From Roseomonas sp. HF4 (GTDB taxonomy: Bacteria > Pseudomonadota > Alphaproteobacteria > Acetobacterales > Acetobacteraceae), in NCBI RefSeq assembly GCF_005222755.1, contig NZ_STGD01000004.1:248001-312000 (forward strand): DNA of 64,000 nt. The letters are read 5' to 3'. Position numbers and translations under genes: made by a program. Positions 17,212-24,552 of the stretch are shown here, piece by piece (positions within the stretch are counted from its first letter, which is position 1; each line of letters opens with the position of its first letter). The notes beneath the pieces are model-generated. The model searched no databases and was not told the origin of the DNA. It saw nothing but the letters and a program-made list of their open reading frames with translations.

Positions 17212-17514
17212 CGCGCGGACCTCCGCGCGCGAGACTGGCCGCGCACGGACGGGCCGGCAATCCGGACATGTGTCGCACTTCGCCTGGATCCCCTCGGTGA
17301 CTTTCGGCACCGCGGGCCGCCGCTCTTTGGCGTGGGATCCCACTCGGCGCGGTTGAGTCAGGGACGCACGATGATGACATCGGACGGATCGCTGAACGAA
17401 CGAACCGGAAGGCCTGAGTTGCCAGTTGCCGGTTCGGCCGCCGCCCCGGCCCCCAGCCGCCGTCGCGTCACGACCGGACGTGCATGCCGCTGCAACCCCG
17501 AAAGGAGATCTGCC
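17212..17514. promoter_or_regulatory. Divergent control region of the Crp-family gene and the 17515 cluster
   Basis: About 300 nt without a convincing gene. It contains a perfect 12-bp palindrome GTGGGATCCCAC (17332-17343) and a 7-bp inverted repeat GAACCGG...CCGGTTC further right, followed by AAAGGAG just before the ATG at 17515. These are candidate operator sites. No clear -35/-10 pair was found. Confidence 0.5.
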
Positions 17515-18264
17515 ATGACCCCGCAACGTCTTGCCAGCCTGATCGCCTTCGCGCTCGCCGCCGTCCCGGCCGCCGCCTCAGAATACACGCGGTTCGAGTC
17601 GCTGCAGGTCACGCATTCGGTGCAGGGCGACGAAGGGCCGGCCTGCACTCGGCTCGCGCTCCTGAACCTGCCCGCGGGCTGGTCCTCCGGCGACGCCGCG
17701 GTCGTGCTGCTGACGATGGCGCAAACGGCCGCCCCGCTGCGCGACCAGCTGGTTTCCATGCTGATCGAGGAGAATACCGCCGTGGTCGAGCTGACCTCCG
17801 GCGGGCCGGCCTCGTGTGCCGGCGACACCGCCGGAACCTCCCGTCTCGCGCCCCCGCCCGACGTCGCCGGCGAACTGCTGGGCGCGCTGGACGCTGTGAC
17901 GCGGGTGGGCGGCGCCGGCCTGGTGGTCGCCATCGGGTACGGCTCCGGCGCGCACCAGGTGCTGGCTGCGACCACGGAGCGCGAGGCATCGGTCAGGCTC
18001 GGCCCCGACGGGCCGCGCTTCGCCGCGACCCTGGCGCTCGGCGACGGCACGCCGCGCTTCGCGCTCGGCGCGACGCAGGTGCCGCGGGAACGCGCCTCCG
18101 AACGGCTCGCGCTGCTCTGCGGCTCCCTGGGCCACGTCGCCGATGGCCTGCGGGAGGACGGGCGCGCCGAACTGCGTGCGGCCTCCGCCGCCTGCAACGC
18201 CACGCTGGCGGTCGCGGCGAACCCTACCGCGGTGACGGTCAGCTTCGTGCCGCCTCGCCGCTGA
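17515..18264 (+). CDS. Secreted protein of unknown function heading the dehydrogenase cluster
   Basis: 249 residues, start fixed by a strong AAAGGAG 7-8 nt upstream. A Sec signal peptide (RLASLIAFALAAVPAAAS) is cleaved near residue 20. Four cysteines (in PACTRLAL, PASCAGD, ALLCGSLG and AACNATL) could form two disulfides. The segment VGGAGLVVAIGYGSGAHQVL looks like an alpha/beta-hydrolase elbow (GYGSG), and the overall pattern of AAVVLLTM and SMLIEENTAVVEL fits a degenerate hydrolase fold. No family could be named with certainty. It is followed by a strong hairpin and a small ORF. Confidence 0.7.
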   Translation: MTPQRLASLIAFALAAVPAAASEYTRFESLQVTHSVQGDEGPACTRLALLNLPAGWSSGDAAVVLLTMAQTAAPLRDQLVSMLIEENTAVVELTSGGPASCAGDTAGTSRLAPPPDVAGELLGALDAVTRVGGAGLVVAIGYGSGAHQVLAATTEREASVRLGPDGPRFAATLALGDGTPRFALGATQVPRERASERLALLCGSLGHVADGLREDGRAELRAASAACNATLAVAANPTAVTVSFVPPRR

Positions 18265-18283
18265 ACGACACGGGTGCAACACA

Positions 18284-18318
18284 GCGCACGCAGGGCCTGC
18301 GTGCGCCTCCTCGAGGAG
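18284..18318 (+). promoter_or_regulatory. Adjacent perfect palindromes, the second containing the ribosome site of the next ORF
   Basis: GCGCACGCAG (18284-18293) pairs perfectly with CTGCGTGCGC (18297-18306) around GGC. It is followed immediately by the self-complementary CTCCTCGAGGAG (18307-18318), whose GAGGAG is the Shine-Dalgarno for the ATG at 18327. Stable folding would hide the ribosome site. A translational switch or a leaky terminator between 18264 and 18327 is inferred. Confidence 0.6.
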
Positions 18319-18326
18319 CAGGACCA

Positions 18327-18638
18327 ATGAACAGCCCATCCTTCGCCCAGGGCACGAAGCTTGCCTCGGACCCGATCCCGGCCCTGCCCCTGGTGGGCGG
18401 CATCGGGGCGTTCCTCAGGGTCGGGCCCGGGGCTCGACCAGCCGCGACGCCGGCCCCTCGCGACGCCGTGGACTGCGCCGCGGCGCGGCTGCGCGCCCTC
18501 GGGCCGTGCGGCGGCACCGTCGAGGCTGAGCGCGCGGCACGCGCCCTGGCCGCCGCATTTTGCGCCAAGGTGCTGCGCGGTGTCGTCGCACGGGTCCGCG
18601 TCCGGCACATGACAACCCGCGCCCGGCACGGCGACTGA
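18327..18638 (+). CDS. Small hypothetical protein
   Basis: 103 residues, unrecognised, with three or so cysteines (DCAAARL, GPCGG, AFCAKV) and an Ala/Arg-rich C-terminus. It has GAGGAG 9 nt upstream, and its TGA overlaps the ATG of the next gene (TGATG), which argues that it is translated and coupled to the next gene. There is no signal peptide or membrane segment. In such GC-rich DNA a spurious frame cannot be excluded. Confidence 0.45.
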   Translation: MNSPSFAQGTKLASDPIPALPLVGGIGAFLRVGPGARPAATPAPRDAVDCAAARLRALGPCGGTVEAERAARALAAAFCAKVLRGVVARVRVRHMTTRARHGD

Positions 18639-19537
18639 TGGTCCCGGCGCGCCAGGGCCGACCGCGCCGCGCCGCGCGCGGTCGCCTGCGGCGATGCCTG
18701 GCGCGGCCCGTGCGGGCATGCCTGCGCGGGCCGGCGATCCTGCTGGTCGTCCTGCTCGCGGCGATGCCGGCCCCGGCGCGCATCCTTCTCGAGCATCTCG
18801 GCCTGGCGAGCATGATCGAGGACGGGTCGGGCCGGGCGGTCGGGCTTTTGACGACGCCTCCGGGTGCCACCGACGGCGCGGCGCCGCATGCGGCGGTGCT
18901 GATCGTGCACGACTCGCTGGGCCAGGACGGGCGCAGCGCCCGCTATGTCGAGCAACTGGTCGGGGCCGGCCTGGCCGTCCTGGAGATCGCGGCGGAACCG
19001 GGCGAAGCCGATGCCGGCCTGGTCGTCCGGGCTTACGCGGCATTGGCCCGCCATCCGACGATCGACCCCGCGCGGATCGGCCTGCTCGCCTTCGGCGAGG
19101 GCGCGCGCGTCGCCCTGGCCGCGACCCTCGACGAGGACCCCTTCGCGGCGCGCGTCGTCCTCTATCCGGGTTGCGCCGCCCTTTTGCGCGACCTGCCCGG
19201 GCGCGCCGCCCCTTCGCATGGCCGCCTGCTGCTCATGCACGGGCTCGAGGACGCCGCGAACACGGAGGCCGACTGCACGGCGCTCGCCGCACGGCTGCCG
19301 GGGGCCGTGCCGTCGCGGCTGCGCTCCCTTCGCGACGCCACCTATGCCTGGGACTTTCCCTCCGCGGACCCGCAGGCGCCCTGGCTCCATCCGGCGCCGG
19401 GCGGCGAGGGTCGCGTGCGGGTGCAGCCCTGGCCGGCGCTCGCGGAGGTAACGGCCGCGGAGGCCGCCGCCTTCCTGGCGGCCATGGCGCGTCCCCGGGG
19501 AATGCCGGCGGGCGCGCCCGCCGTGGGGATGCGGTGA
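18638..19537 (+). CDS. Dienelactone-hydrolase-like secreted or membrane-anchored protein
   Basis: 299 residues. A basic N-terminus precedes a hydrophobic segment (AILLVVLLAAMPAPA, about 33-47), a signal peptide or anchor. The rest matches the alpha/beta-hydrolase/DLH fold: AVLIVHDSLGQDGRS, a strand-helix GLAVLEIAAEP, and the elbow region IGLLAFGEGARVAL. At the nucleophile position the elbow reads A-F-G-E-G, so the usual Cys or Ser appears to be missing. The fold is likely, but catalysis by the standard mechanism is doubtful. ATG 18638 overlaps the preceding stop. Confidence 0.72.
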   Translation: MVPARQGRPRRAARGRLRRCLARPVRACLRGPAILLVVLLAAMPAPARILLEHLGLASMIEDGSGRAVGLLTTPPGATDGAAPHAAVLIVHDSLGQDGRSARYVEQLVGAGLAVLEIAAEPGEADAGLVVRAYAALARHPTIDPARIGLLAFGEGARVALAATLDEDPFAARVVLYPGCAALLRDLPGRAAPSHGRLLLMHGLEDAANTEADCTALAARLPGAVPSRLRSLRDATYAWDFPSADPQAPWLHPAPGGEGRVRVQPWPALAEVTAAEAAAFLAAMARPRGMPAGAPAVGMR

Positions 19538-19640
19538 CTGCCGGACGCCGCCGGGCGCCGCACCGCGCCGCCGACCCTGGCGCCGGCGCTGGCGCCGTCC
19601 TAGCCTCCGACCGTTCCATGGTGAGAGCGCCGCACCGCAC

Positions 19641-19997
19641 ATGACGCCTGACCATTCCCGCCCCGGCCGGTGGCGGCTTGCGGCCGCGACGGGGCTGCTG
19701 CTGCTGCTGCCCCTGGATGCCCACGCCCAAGGCGACTCCGCGCCGGCCGGCACCGTGCCTGCCTCCGCCGAGCAATGCCTGTCCTGCCACGGCCCCTTCG
19801 GCCGGCCGGACAACCCCGACTATCCCATCATCGGCGGGCAGAACGCCGCCTACCTCGCCGCGGCGCTGCGCGCCTATCGCGCGGGGCAGCGCACCAGCGA
19901 ACTCGCGGCCACTATGGCAGGGTTCGCGGAGCCGCTGGACGACCCGACGATCGACGAACTGGCCGCCTTCTTCGCCGGGCTGAGGTCGCTGCGATGA
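19641..19997 (+). CDS. Periplasmic c-type cytochrome, single heme
   Basis: 118 residues with a signal peptide (LAAATGLLLLLPLDAHA) and one heme-attachment site CLSCH (Cys46, Cys49, His50). The probable axial Met is in ATMAGFAEPL near residue 92. It matches small class I cytochromes of the cytochrome c553/c4 half-domain type (EQCLSCHGPFGR, IIGGQNAAYLAAALRAYR). It overlaps the following gene by 4 nt and lies two genes before a FAD dehydrogenase, so it is a candidate electron acceptor. Comparable three-subunit dehydrogenases usually use a triheme subunit, so the single-heme form is atypical. Confidence 0.92.
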   Translation: MTPDHSRPGRWRLAAATGLLLLLPLDAHAQGDSAPAGTVPASAEQCLSCHGPFGRPDNPDYPIIGGQNAAYLAAALRAYRAGQRTSELAATMAGFAEPLDDPTIDELAAFFAGLRSLR

Positions 19998-20695
19998 CGC
20001 GCCTGTTCCGCCTCGCGCTCCTGCTGTTCGCGCTGCTGGCGGCGGGGCCGCTCCGCGCGCAGGTCGTGGCGCTGGACAGCGCCGAGGGCACCGCGCGGTT
20101 CCAGCGAGCGATCCCCGGGCCGCAGGCGCTCGGGCTGCTCGCGCATCTCGAGACGGAGATGTTCCTCACCTTCTGCGGGCCGGCCTCGCTCGCCACGGCG
20201 CTCAACTCGCTCGGGCTGCGCGACCCGTCGCCGGCGGCCTTCTATCCGCACCGGCGGATGACGCAGACCTCGCTGTTCACGCCGCCCAACCTCGCCGTGA
20301 AGAGCTACGCCGCGGTGCAGGCCGGCGGCCTGACGCTCGAACAACTCGCCGCCTTCGCGCGCAACCTCGGCGCCACGGCCGAGGCGGTGCACGCCGACGC
20401 GCTGGATGCCGCGACGCTGCGCGCGCGCCTGGCGGAGGCGCTGGCCGACCCCGCGCGGCGCGTCATCGTCAACTATTCCCGCATCCCGCTCGCGCAGGAT
20501 GGCGACGGCCACATCTCCCCGGTCGCGGCCTATGACGCCGCGAGCGACAGCGTGCTGATCCTGGATGTCGCGCGCTACAAGTATCCGCCGGTCTGGGCGC
20601 CGGTCGCGGACCTGCTGGCCGCGATGCAGCGCCTCGACACGGAGTCGGGACGGCCGCGCGGCCTGCTGCTGCTGACCGCGCGGGGCGGCGGATGA
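19994..20695 (+). CDS. Phytochelatin-synthase-like cysteine peptidase, exported
   Basis: 233 residues with a signal peptide (FRLALLLFALLAAGPLRA) and a papain-like catalytic core of the phytochelatin synthase family. The nucleophile is Cys61 in LTFCGPASLATALNSLG, the His is His173 in DGDGHISPVAAYD, and Asp191 lies in LILDVARYKYPPVW. Bacterial homologues cleave glutathione to gamma-Glu-Cys and Gly rather than making phytochelatins; that activity is inferred for this one. Export to the periplasm and translational coupling to a cytochrome (ATGA at 19994) and a dehydrogenase small subunit (ATGA at 20692) are unusual. Confidence 0.9.
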   Translation: MTRLFRLALLLFALLAAGPLRAQVVALDSAEGTARFQRAIPGPQALGLLAHLETEMFLTFCGPASLATALNSLGLRDPSPAAFYPHRRMTQTSLFTPPNLAVKSYAAVQAGGLTLEQLAAFARNLGATAEAVHADALDAATLRARLAEALADPARRVIVNYSRIPLAQDGDGHISPVAAYDAASDSVLILDVARYKYPPVWAPVADLLAAMQRLDTESGRPRGLLLLTARGGG

Positions 20696-21111
20696 GGCGG
20701 CGCGACCTGCTGGCGGCCACGGCCGCCGCACCGCTGGCCGGCGCGCGCGGCGCGTCGGCGGCGGCGGGCGAGGACTTCGCGGAGGCCGCCATGGCGCTGG
20801 CCGGCAGCGGCGCCCTGCCGCCCTTCGTGATGGATGCCGCACGGCGGATGCTGGAAGCCGAGTTCGGCGCCGCCACGGTCGCTGACCTCGTCGGGGCCGT
20901 CGGCGCTTGGCGCCGCGGCGCCGCGCTGCCCGCGGCGCTGGAGCCGCCGGCGCAGCGGCTTCTCGTCATCCTCTACACGGGCGAGACGGCGGCGGCCGAC
21001 CCGCGCGCGCGCGCGGGCCACTATCCCTGGGCGCTGGCCTGGCAGCTGCTCCGCTTCGCCAAGGCGCCCGGCCTCTGCAGCGGCGGCTTCGGCGACTGGG
21101 CCCGCACGTGA
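20692..21111 (+). CDS. Tat-exported small subunit of a FAD dehydrogenase (sorbitol/fructose dehydrogenase type)
   Basis: 139 residues beginning with a twin-arginine-like leader (MRRRDLLAATAAAPLAGARG). Mature features AMALAGSGALPPFVMDAARRMLEAEFG and the C-terminal HYPWALAWQLLRFAKAPGLCSGGFGDWA match the small subunit of membrane-bound sugar/polyol dehydrogenases. Such subunits carry the tightly bound partner through the Tat pathway, and the leaderless large subunit encoded next fits that role. Start and stop overlap both neighbours by 4 nt. Confidence 0.85.
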   Translation: MRRRDLLAATAAAPLAGARGASAAAGEDFAEAAMALAGSGALPPFVMDAARRMLEAEFGAATVADLVGAVGAWRRGAALPAALEPPAQRLLVILYTGETAAADPRARAGHYPWALAWQLLRFAKAPGLCSGGFGDWART

Positions 21112-22733
21112 CCGCGGACGCGACCGAGGCCTGCGACGTCGCCATCGTCGGCTCGGGCGTGGCCGGGGCCCACGCCGCCCTTGCACTGGCGCAGAAGGGC
21201 CTCGGCGTGATCGTGCTGGAAGCCGGCCAGCGGCGCAGCCGGGCCGAGCTGACGCGCACCTTCTTCGCGAACCCGGTGAAGGGCCCGCAATCGGCCTATC
21301 CGCCCGACCCCTTCGCGCCCTTCCCCGAAGACGGGCGCTACGACGCCTTCTATACCCAGGGCGGCGCCATGCCCTTCATCGGCGCCTACCTGCGGCTGGT
21401 CGGCGGCACCTCCTGGCACTGGACCGGCTTCGCCGACCGGCTCAGGCCGAGCGACTTCCGCATGCGGTCCCTCTTTGGGGTCGGCCGGGACTGGCCGATC
21501 CCCTACGCGTCGCTCGAGCCGTACTACGAGCGCGCCGAGGCGGAATGGGGCGTCTCGGGCGACCCGCGCTTCACCTGGGGCGCGCCGCGGCGCGGGCCCT
21601 TCCCGCAGCCGCCGATCCCACCGAGCGCGCTCGACCTTGCCATCGCGCCGGTGCTGGCGCGGCTCGGGCTCTCGGCGGGGCTGTTCTCGCATGCACGCAA
21701 CTCCGTGCCATTCGACGGTCGGCCGGTCTGCTGCGGCAACAACACCTGCGTGCCGATCTGCCCGATCGGGGCGAAGTACGACGCCTCGGTCCATGTCGCG
21801 AAGGCCGAGGCGGCCGGCGCGCGGCTGATCGACCGCGCCCGGGTGGATTTCATCGAACTGGATGCCGCGCGCCGCGTGGCGGCGCTGGTGGCCAAGCGCC
21901 CCGACGGCAGCACGCTCCGCGTCACGGCGCGGCACTACCTGCTCTGCTGCCACGCGATCGAGACGCCGCGCCTGCTGCTGGCCAGCCGCCAGGCACAGGC
22001 GCCGAACGGGGTCGCGAACGGCAGCGACAATGTCGGGCGCTGGCTGCTGACCCAGGCAAACCAGGACATCCAGGGCCTCACGCGCGACCCGGTGCTGCCC
22101 TATCGCGGCCCGCAGCAGACGAGCGGTATCGAGCAACTGCGCGACGGCCCCTTCCGCCGACACCGCGCAGCAGTCGGCACGTCGTTCATGAACAGCGGGT
22201 GGTCGGGCAACAGCGACGCCACCGACGTCGCGCGCGACCTGATCGCGCAGGGCCTGAAGGGCAGCGCACTGGCAACCGCGCTGAACCTGCGCGTCGCGCG
22301 CCACCTCCGCCTCAACGCCTCGGCCGAGACGCTGGCGCGGCGCGAGAACCGGGTCGAGCTCGACCCCGTGCAGCGCGATGCGGCCGGCATCCCGCGCCCG
22401 CGCGTGACCTTCGCGCTGGATGACTACACGCGGCGCGGCCTGGCCGAGGCGCTGCGCCTGAACCGGAAGGTCTTCGAGGCGCTGGGCGCGACGGAGGTGC
22501 GCTGGAACGCGCCCTACCTGTCGAACGCGATCATCGCGGGCACGACACGGATGGGCCGCGATGCCCGCCATTCGGTGGTCGATCCCGACCTCCGCACGCA
22601 CGAACATGCGAACCTGTCGATCCTCGGGCCGTCCACGCATGTCAGCGCGCCGGTGAACGCGCCGAGCCTGACCGTCGCCGCGCTCGCCTACCGCCTGGCC
22701 GACCGGCTGACCGCGCCGGGCGGGCTCGGCTGA
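21108..22733 (+). CDS. GMC-type FAD dehydrogenase large subunit
   Basis: 541 residues from GTG 21108, overlapping the previous stop (GTGA). The Rossmann motif CDVAIVGSGVAGAHAAL binds FAD; the GMC regions GGTSWHWTGFADRL and GTTRMGRDARHSVVDPDLRTHEHANL are present. A Cys-rich insertion CCGNNTCVPICPIG (Cys208, 209, 214, 218) matches the iron-sulfur loop of bacterial fructose/glucose dehydrogenases, which relays electrons to cytochrome c. No signal peptide: export probably occurs with the Tat subunit encoded upstream. Substrate is unknown, probably a sugar, polyol or related alcohol. Confidence 0.9.
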   Translation: MTADATEACDVAIVGSGVAGAHAALALAQKGLGVIVLEAGQRRSRAELTRTFFANPVKGPQSAYPPDPFAPFPEDGRYDAFYTQGGAMPFIGAYLRLVGGTSWHWTGFADRLRPSDFRMRSLFGVGRDWPIPYASLEPYYERAEAEWGVSGDPRFTWGAPRRGPFPQPPIPPSALDLAIAPVLARLGLSAGLFSHARNSVPFDGRPVCCGNNTCVPICPIGAKYDASVHVAKAEAAGARLIDRARVDFIELDAARRVAALVAKRPDGSTLRVTARHYLLCCHAIETPRLLLASRQAQAPNGVANGSDNVGRWLLTQANQDIQGLTRDPVLPYRGPQQTSGIEQLRDGPFRRHRAAVGTSFMNSGWSGNSDATDVARDLIAQGLKGSALATALNLRVARHLRLNASAETLARRENRVELDPVQRDAAGIPRPRVTFALDDYTRRGLAEALRLNRKVFEALGATEVRWNAPYLSNAIIAGTTRMGRDARHSVVDPDLRTHEHANLSILGPSTHVSAPVNAPSLTVAALAYRLADRLTAPGGLG

Positions 22734-22748
22734 CGCGCTGTGGCCGCG

Positions 22749-24524
22749 TCAGGCGGCAACCGGCGACGGCTCGTCGCCCGCCGGCAGCCCGGCGCGGCGC
22801 AGCCCCTCGACCAGCGCGTCCACCGCGCCTTCGCGCTTGATCGAGACGCTGTAGTAGCGACGTAGGCTCGACTGCGTCTCCCGCGGGCTGAGCGCGAGCA
22901 GGCGCCGCACCGCCTCCCGGCCCTCGTCGGGCCGGTCGAGCAGGCCGAGGCAGGCGGCGCGGATCCGCCAGGCCGGGACGTAGTCCGCCTTCTCCTGCAG
23001 CGTGCGGCCGGTCCAGTCGAGGCTGTCCTCGTAGCGACCGGCGGTGAAGGTGGCGAAGGCGGCCGCGAGGAACTTGTTGTAGGTCTGCGCGTCCACCGGG
23101 CTCAGCCGGTGCGCGCGCTCGAGATGCGCGAGCGCCACGTCGCTGTCGCCGAGATAGGCGCGCGCCATGCCGCTGTAGGTGAGCGCATCGGCGGAACTCG
23201 GGTTGATCCGGAGCGCGCGGTCGATCAGCGCGATGCCGTCCGAAACCTCGCCGCCGGCCAGCGCCACGACGATCCCGCCCATCCAGAGCACCTCGGGATC
23301 GTCCGGCGCCAGTTCGGTCGCGCGGCGCCCCATGCGCGCGCCCTGCGCGATCGAGGGATGGTCGGGCGGCACCCAGCCCTGGACCTTGCGGTGCAGGCGG
23401 CAGCGCGCGCCGAGCGCCAGGTTGCGCGCGTGGTCGGGATCCAGCCGCAGCGCGCGGTCGGTGAGCTCCAGCGCCGTCTCGATGTCGTCCCGCGTCATCC
23501 GGTAGAAATGCCCGGTGGCGCGCAGGAACAGGTCCTGCGCCTCGATGTTCTCGGGCGGCCGGCGCCCGACGCGCTCGACCTCGGCGAACAGCAGGCGAGG
23601 CTCGATCACGGCGGCGACGCCCTCGGTCACCTTGTCCTGCAGCGCGAACATGTCCTCGACGTCGCCGTCGAAGCGGTCTGCCCAGATCTGGATGCCGGTC
23701 TCGGCCTCGACGACGTGGCCGGTAATGCGCATGCGGTTGCCGGCGCGCCGCACCGTGCCGTCCAGCACGTAGCGCACGCCGAGTTCCCGGCCCACCTGGC
23801 TCACCGGCACGGCGCGGCCCTTGTAGGTGAAGGATGACCCGCGCGCGATCACGAAGAAGGACCGTACGCGCGAGAGGGCATTGATGATGTCCTCCACCAT
23901 GCCGTCCGCGAAGTATTCCTGTTCGGGGTCGCCGCTCAGGTTCTGGAAGGGCAGCACGGCGATCGAAGGCTTGTCCGGCAGCGGAGGATGGGCCCGCGGC
24001 GCCCCGGCCTCGGCGCCGAGGACGCGAAAGCAGCGCACGCGCTGGTCGAAGCCCCGCAACTCCAGCGCGCCGAGGTCCTCGAACGCCTGGTCCACGGTGC
24101 CGCGGACCGCCTCGTGCAACGGCCCCGTCACGACGATGCCGCCGGGCTGCGCGATGTTCTGCAGCCGCGCCGCCAGGTTCACCACGGCGCCGAAGACCTT
24201 GCTGCCGCTGAACACGGCCTCGCCGGAGCTGATGCCGACGCGGCACAGCACGCGCTGGTCCTCCGGTTCGTCCCGGCTGGTGTCCTTGAGCGCCTGCTGG
24301 AAGTCGAGAGCCGCGCGCAGCGCCGCCGGCGCCGTGGCGAAATGGGCGATCAGCCCGTCCCCGGCGATGCTGGCGACACGGCCCTCGTTGGCCGAAATGG
24401 TCTGGCGGATGTGCCGGATGGCAGCGGAGACCCGGGCATAGGCCCGTTCCTCGTCCCCTGCCAGAAGGGCGGTATAACCCGCGATATCGGCGGCCAGAAT
24501 GGTCGCGGCCCGACGCTCAGTCAT
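22749..24524 (-). CDS. Class III adenylate/guanylate cyclase with TPR repeats
   Basis: 591 residues from ATG 24524 (MTERRAATILAADIAGYTALL). The N-terminal cyclase domain (1-165) keeps the metal ligand Asp13 (LAADIAGYT), the GDG turn (VASIAGDGLIAHF) and VFGAVVNLAARLQ. A central block (about 190-330, IAVLPFQNLSGDPEQEYFADGMVEDIINAL) is the TolB-like domain usual for this soil-type family, and TPR-like repeats fill 340-570. It probably makes cAMP in response to an unknown input. Its start is only 28 nt from the divergent TPR gene at 24553. Confidence 0.9.
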   Translation of the reverse strand: MTERRAATILAADIAGYTALLAGDEERAYARVSAAIRHIRQTISANEGRVASIAGDGLIAHFATAPAALRAALDFQQALKDTSRDEPEDQRVLCRVGISSGEAVFSGSKVFGAVVNLAARLQNIAQPGGIVVTGPLHEAVRGTVDQAFEDLGALELRGFDQRVRCFRVLGAEAGAPRAHPPLPDKPSIAVLPFQNLSGDPEQEYFADGMVEDIINALSRVRSFFVIARGSSFTYKGRAVPVSQVGRELGVRYVLDGTVRRAGNRMRITGHVVEAETGIQIWADRFDGDVEDMFALQDKVTEGVAAVIEPRLLFAEVERVGRRPPENIEAQDLFLRATGHFYRMTRDDIETALELTDRALRLDPDHARNLALGARCRLHRKVQGWVPPDHPSIAQGARMGRRATELAPDDPEVLWMGGIVVALAGGEVSDGIALIDRALRINPSSADALTYSGMARAYLGDSDVALAHLERAHRLSPVDAQTYNKFLAAAFATFTAGRYEDSLDWTGRTLQEKADYVPAWRIRAACLGLLDRPDEGREAVRRLLALSPRETQSSLRRYYSVSIKREGAVDALVEGLRRAGLPAGDEPSPVAA

Positions 24525-24552
24525 TCCGATCCACAGCCCCAGGCGAAAGATA

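Noticed and set aside
18556-18570. Third arm of the 14103 inverted repeat (GCATTTTGCGCC)
   Set aside because: Only the inner 10-12 bases match and it lies within the 18327 frame; likely coincidence.
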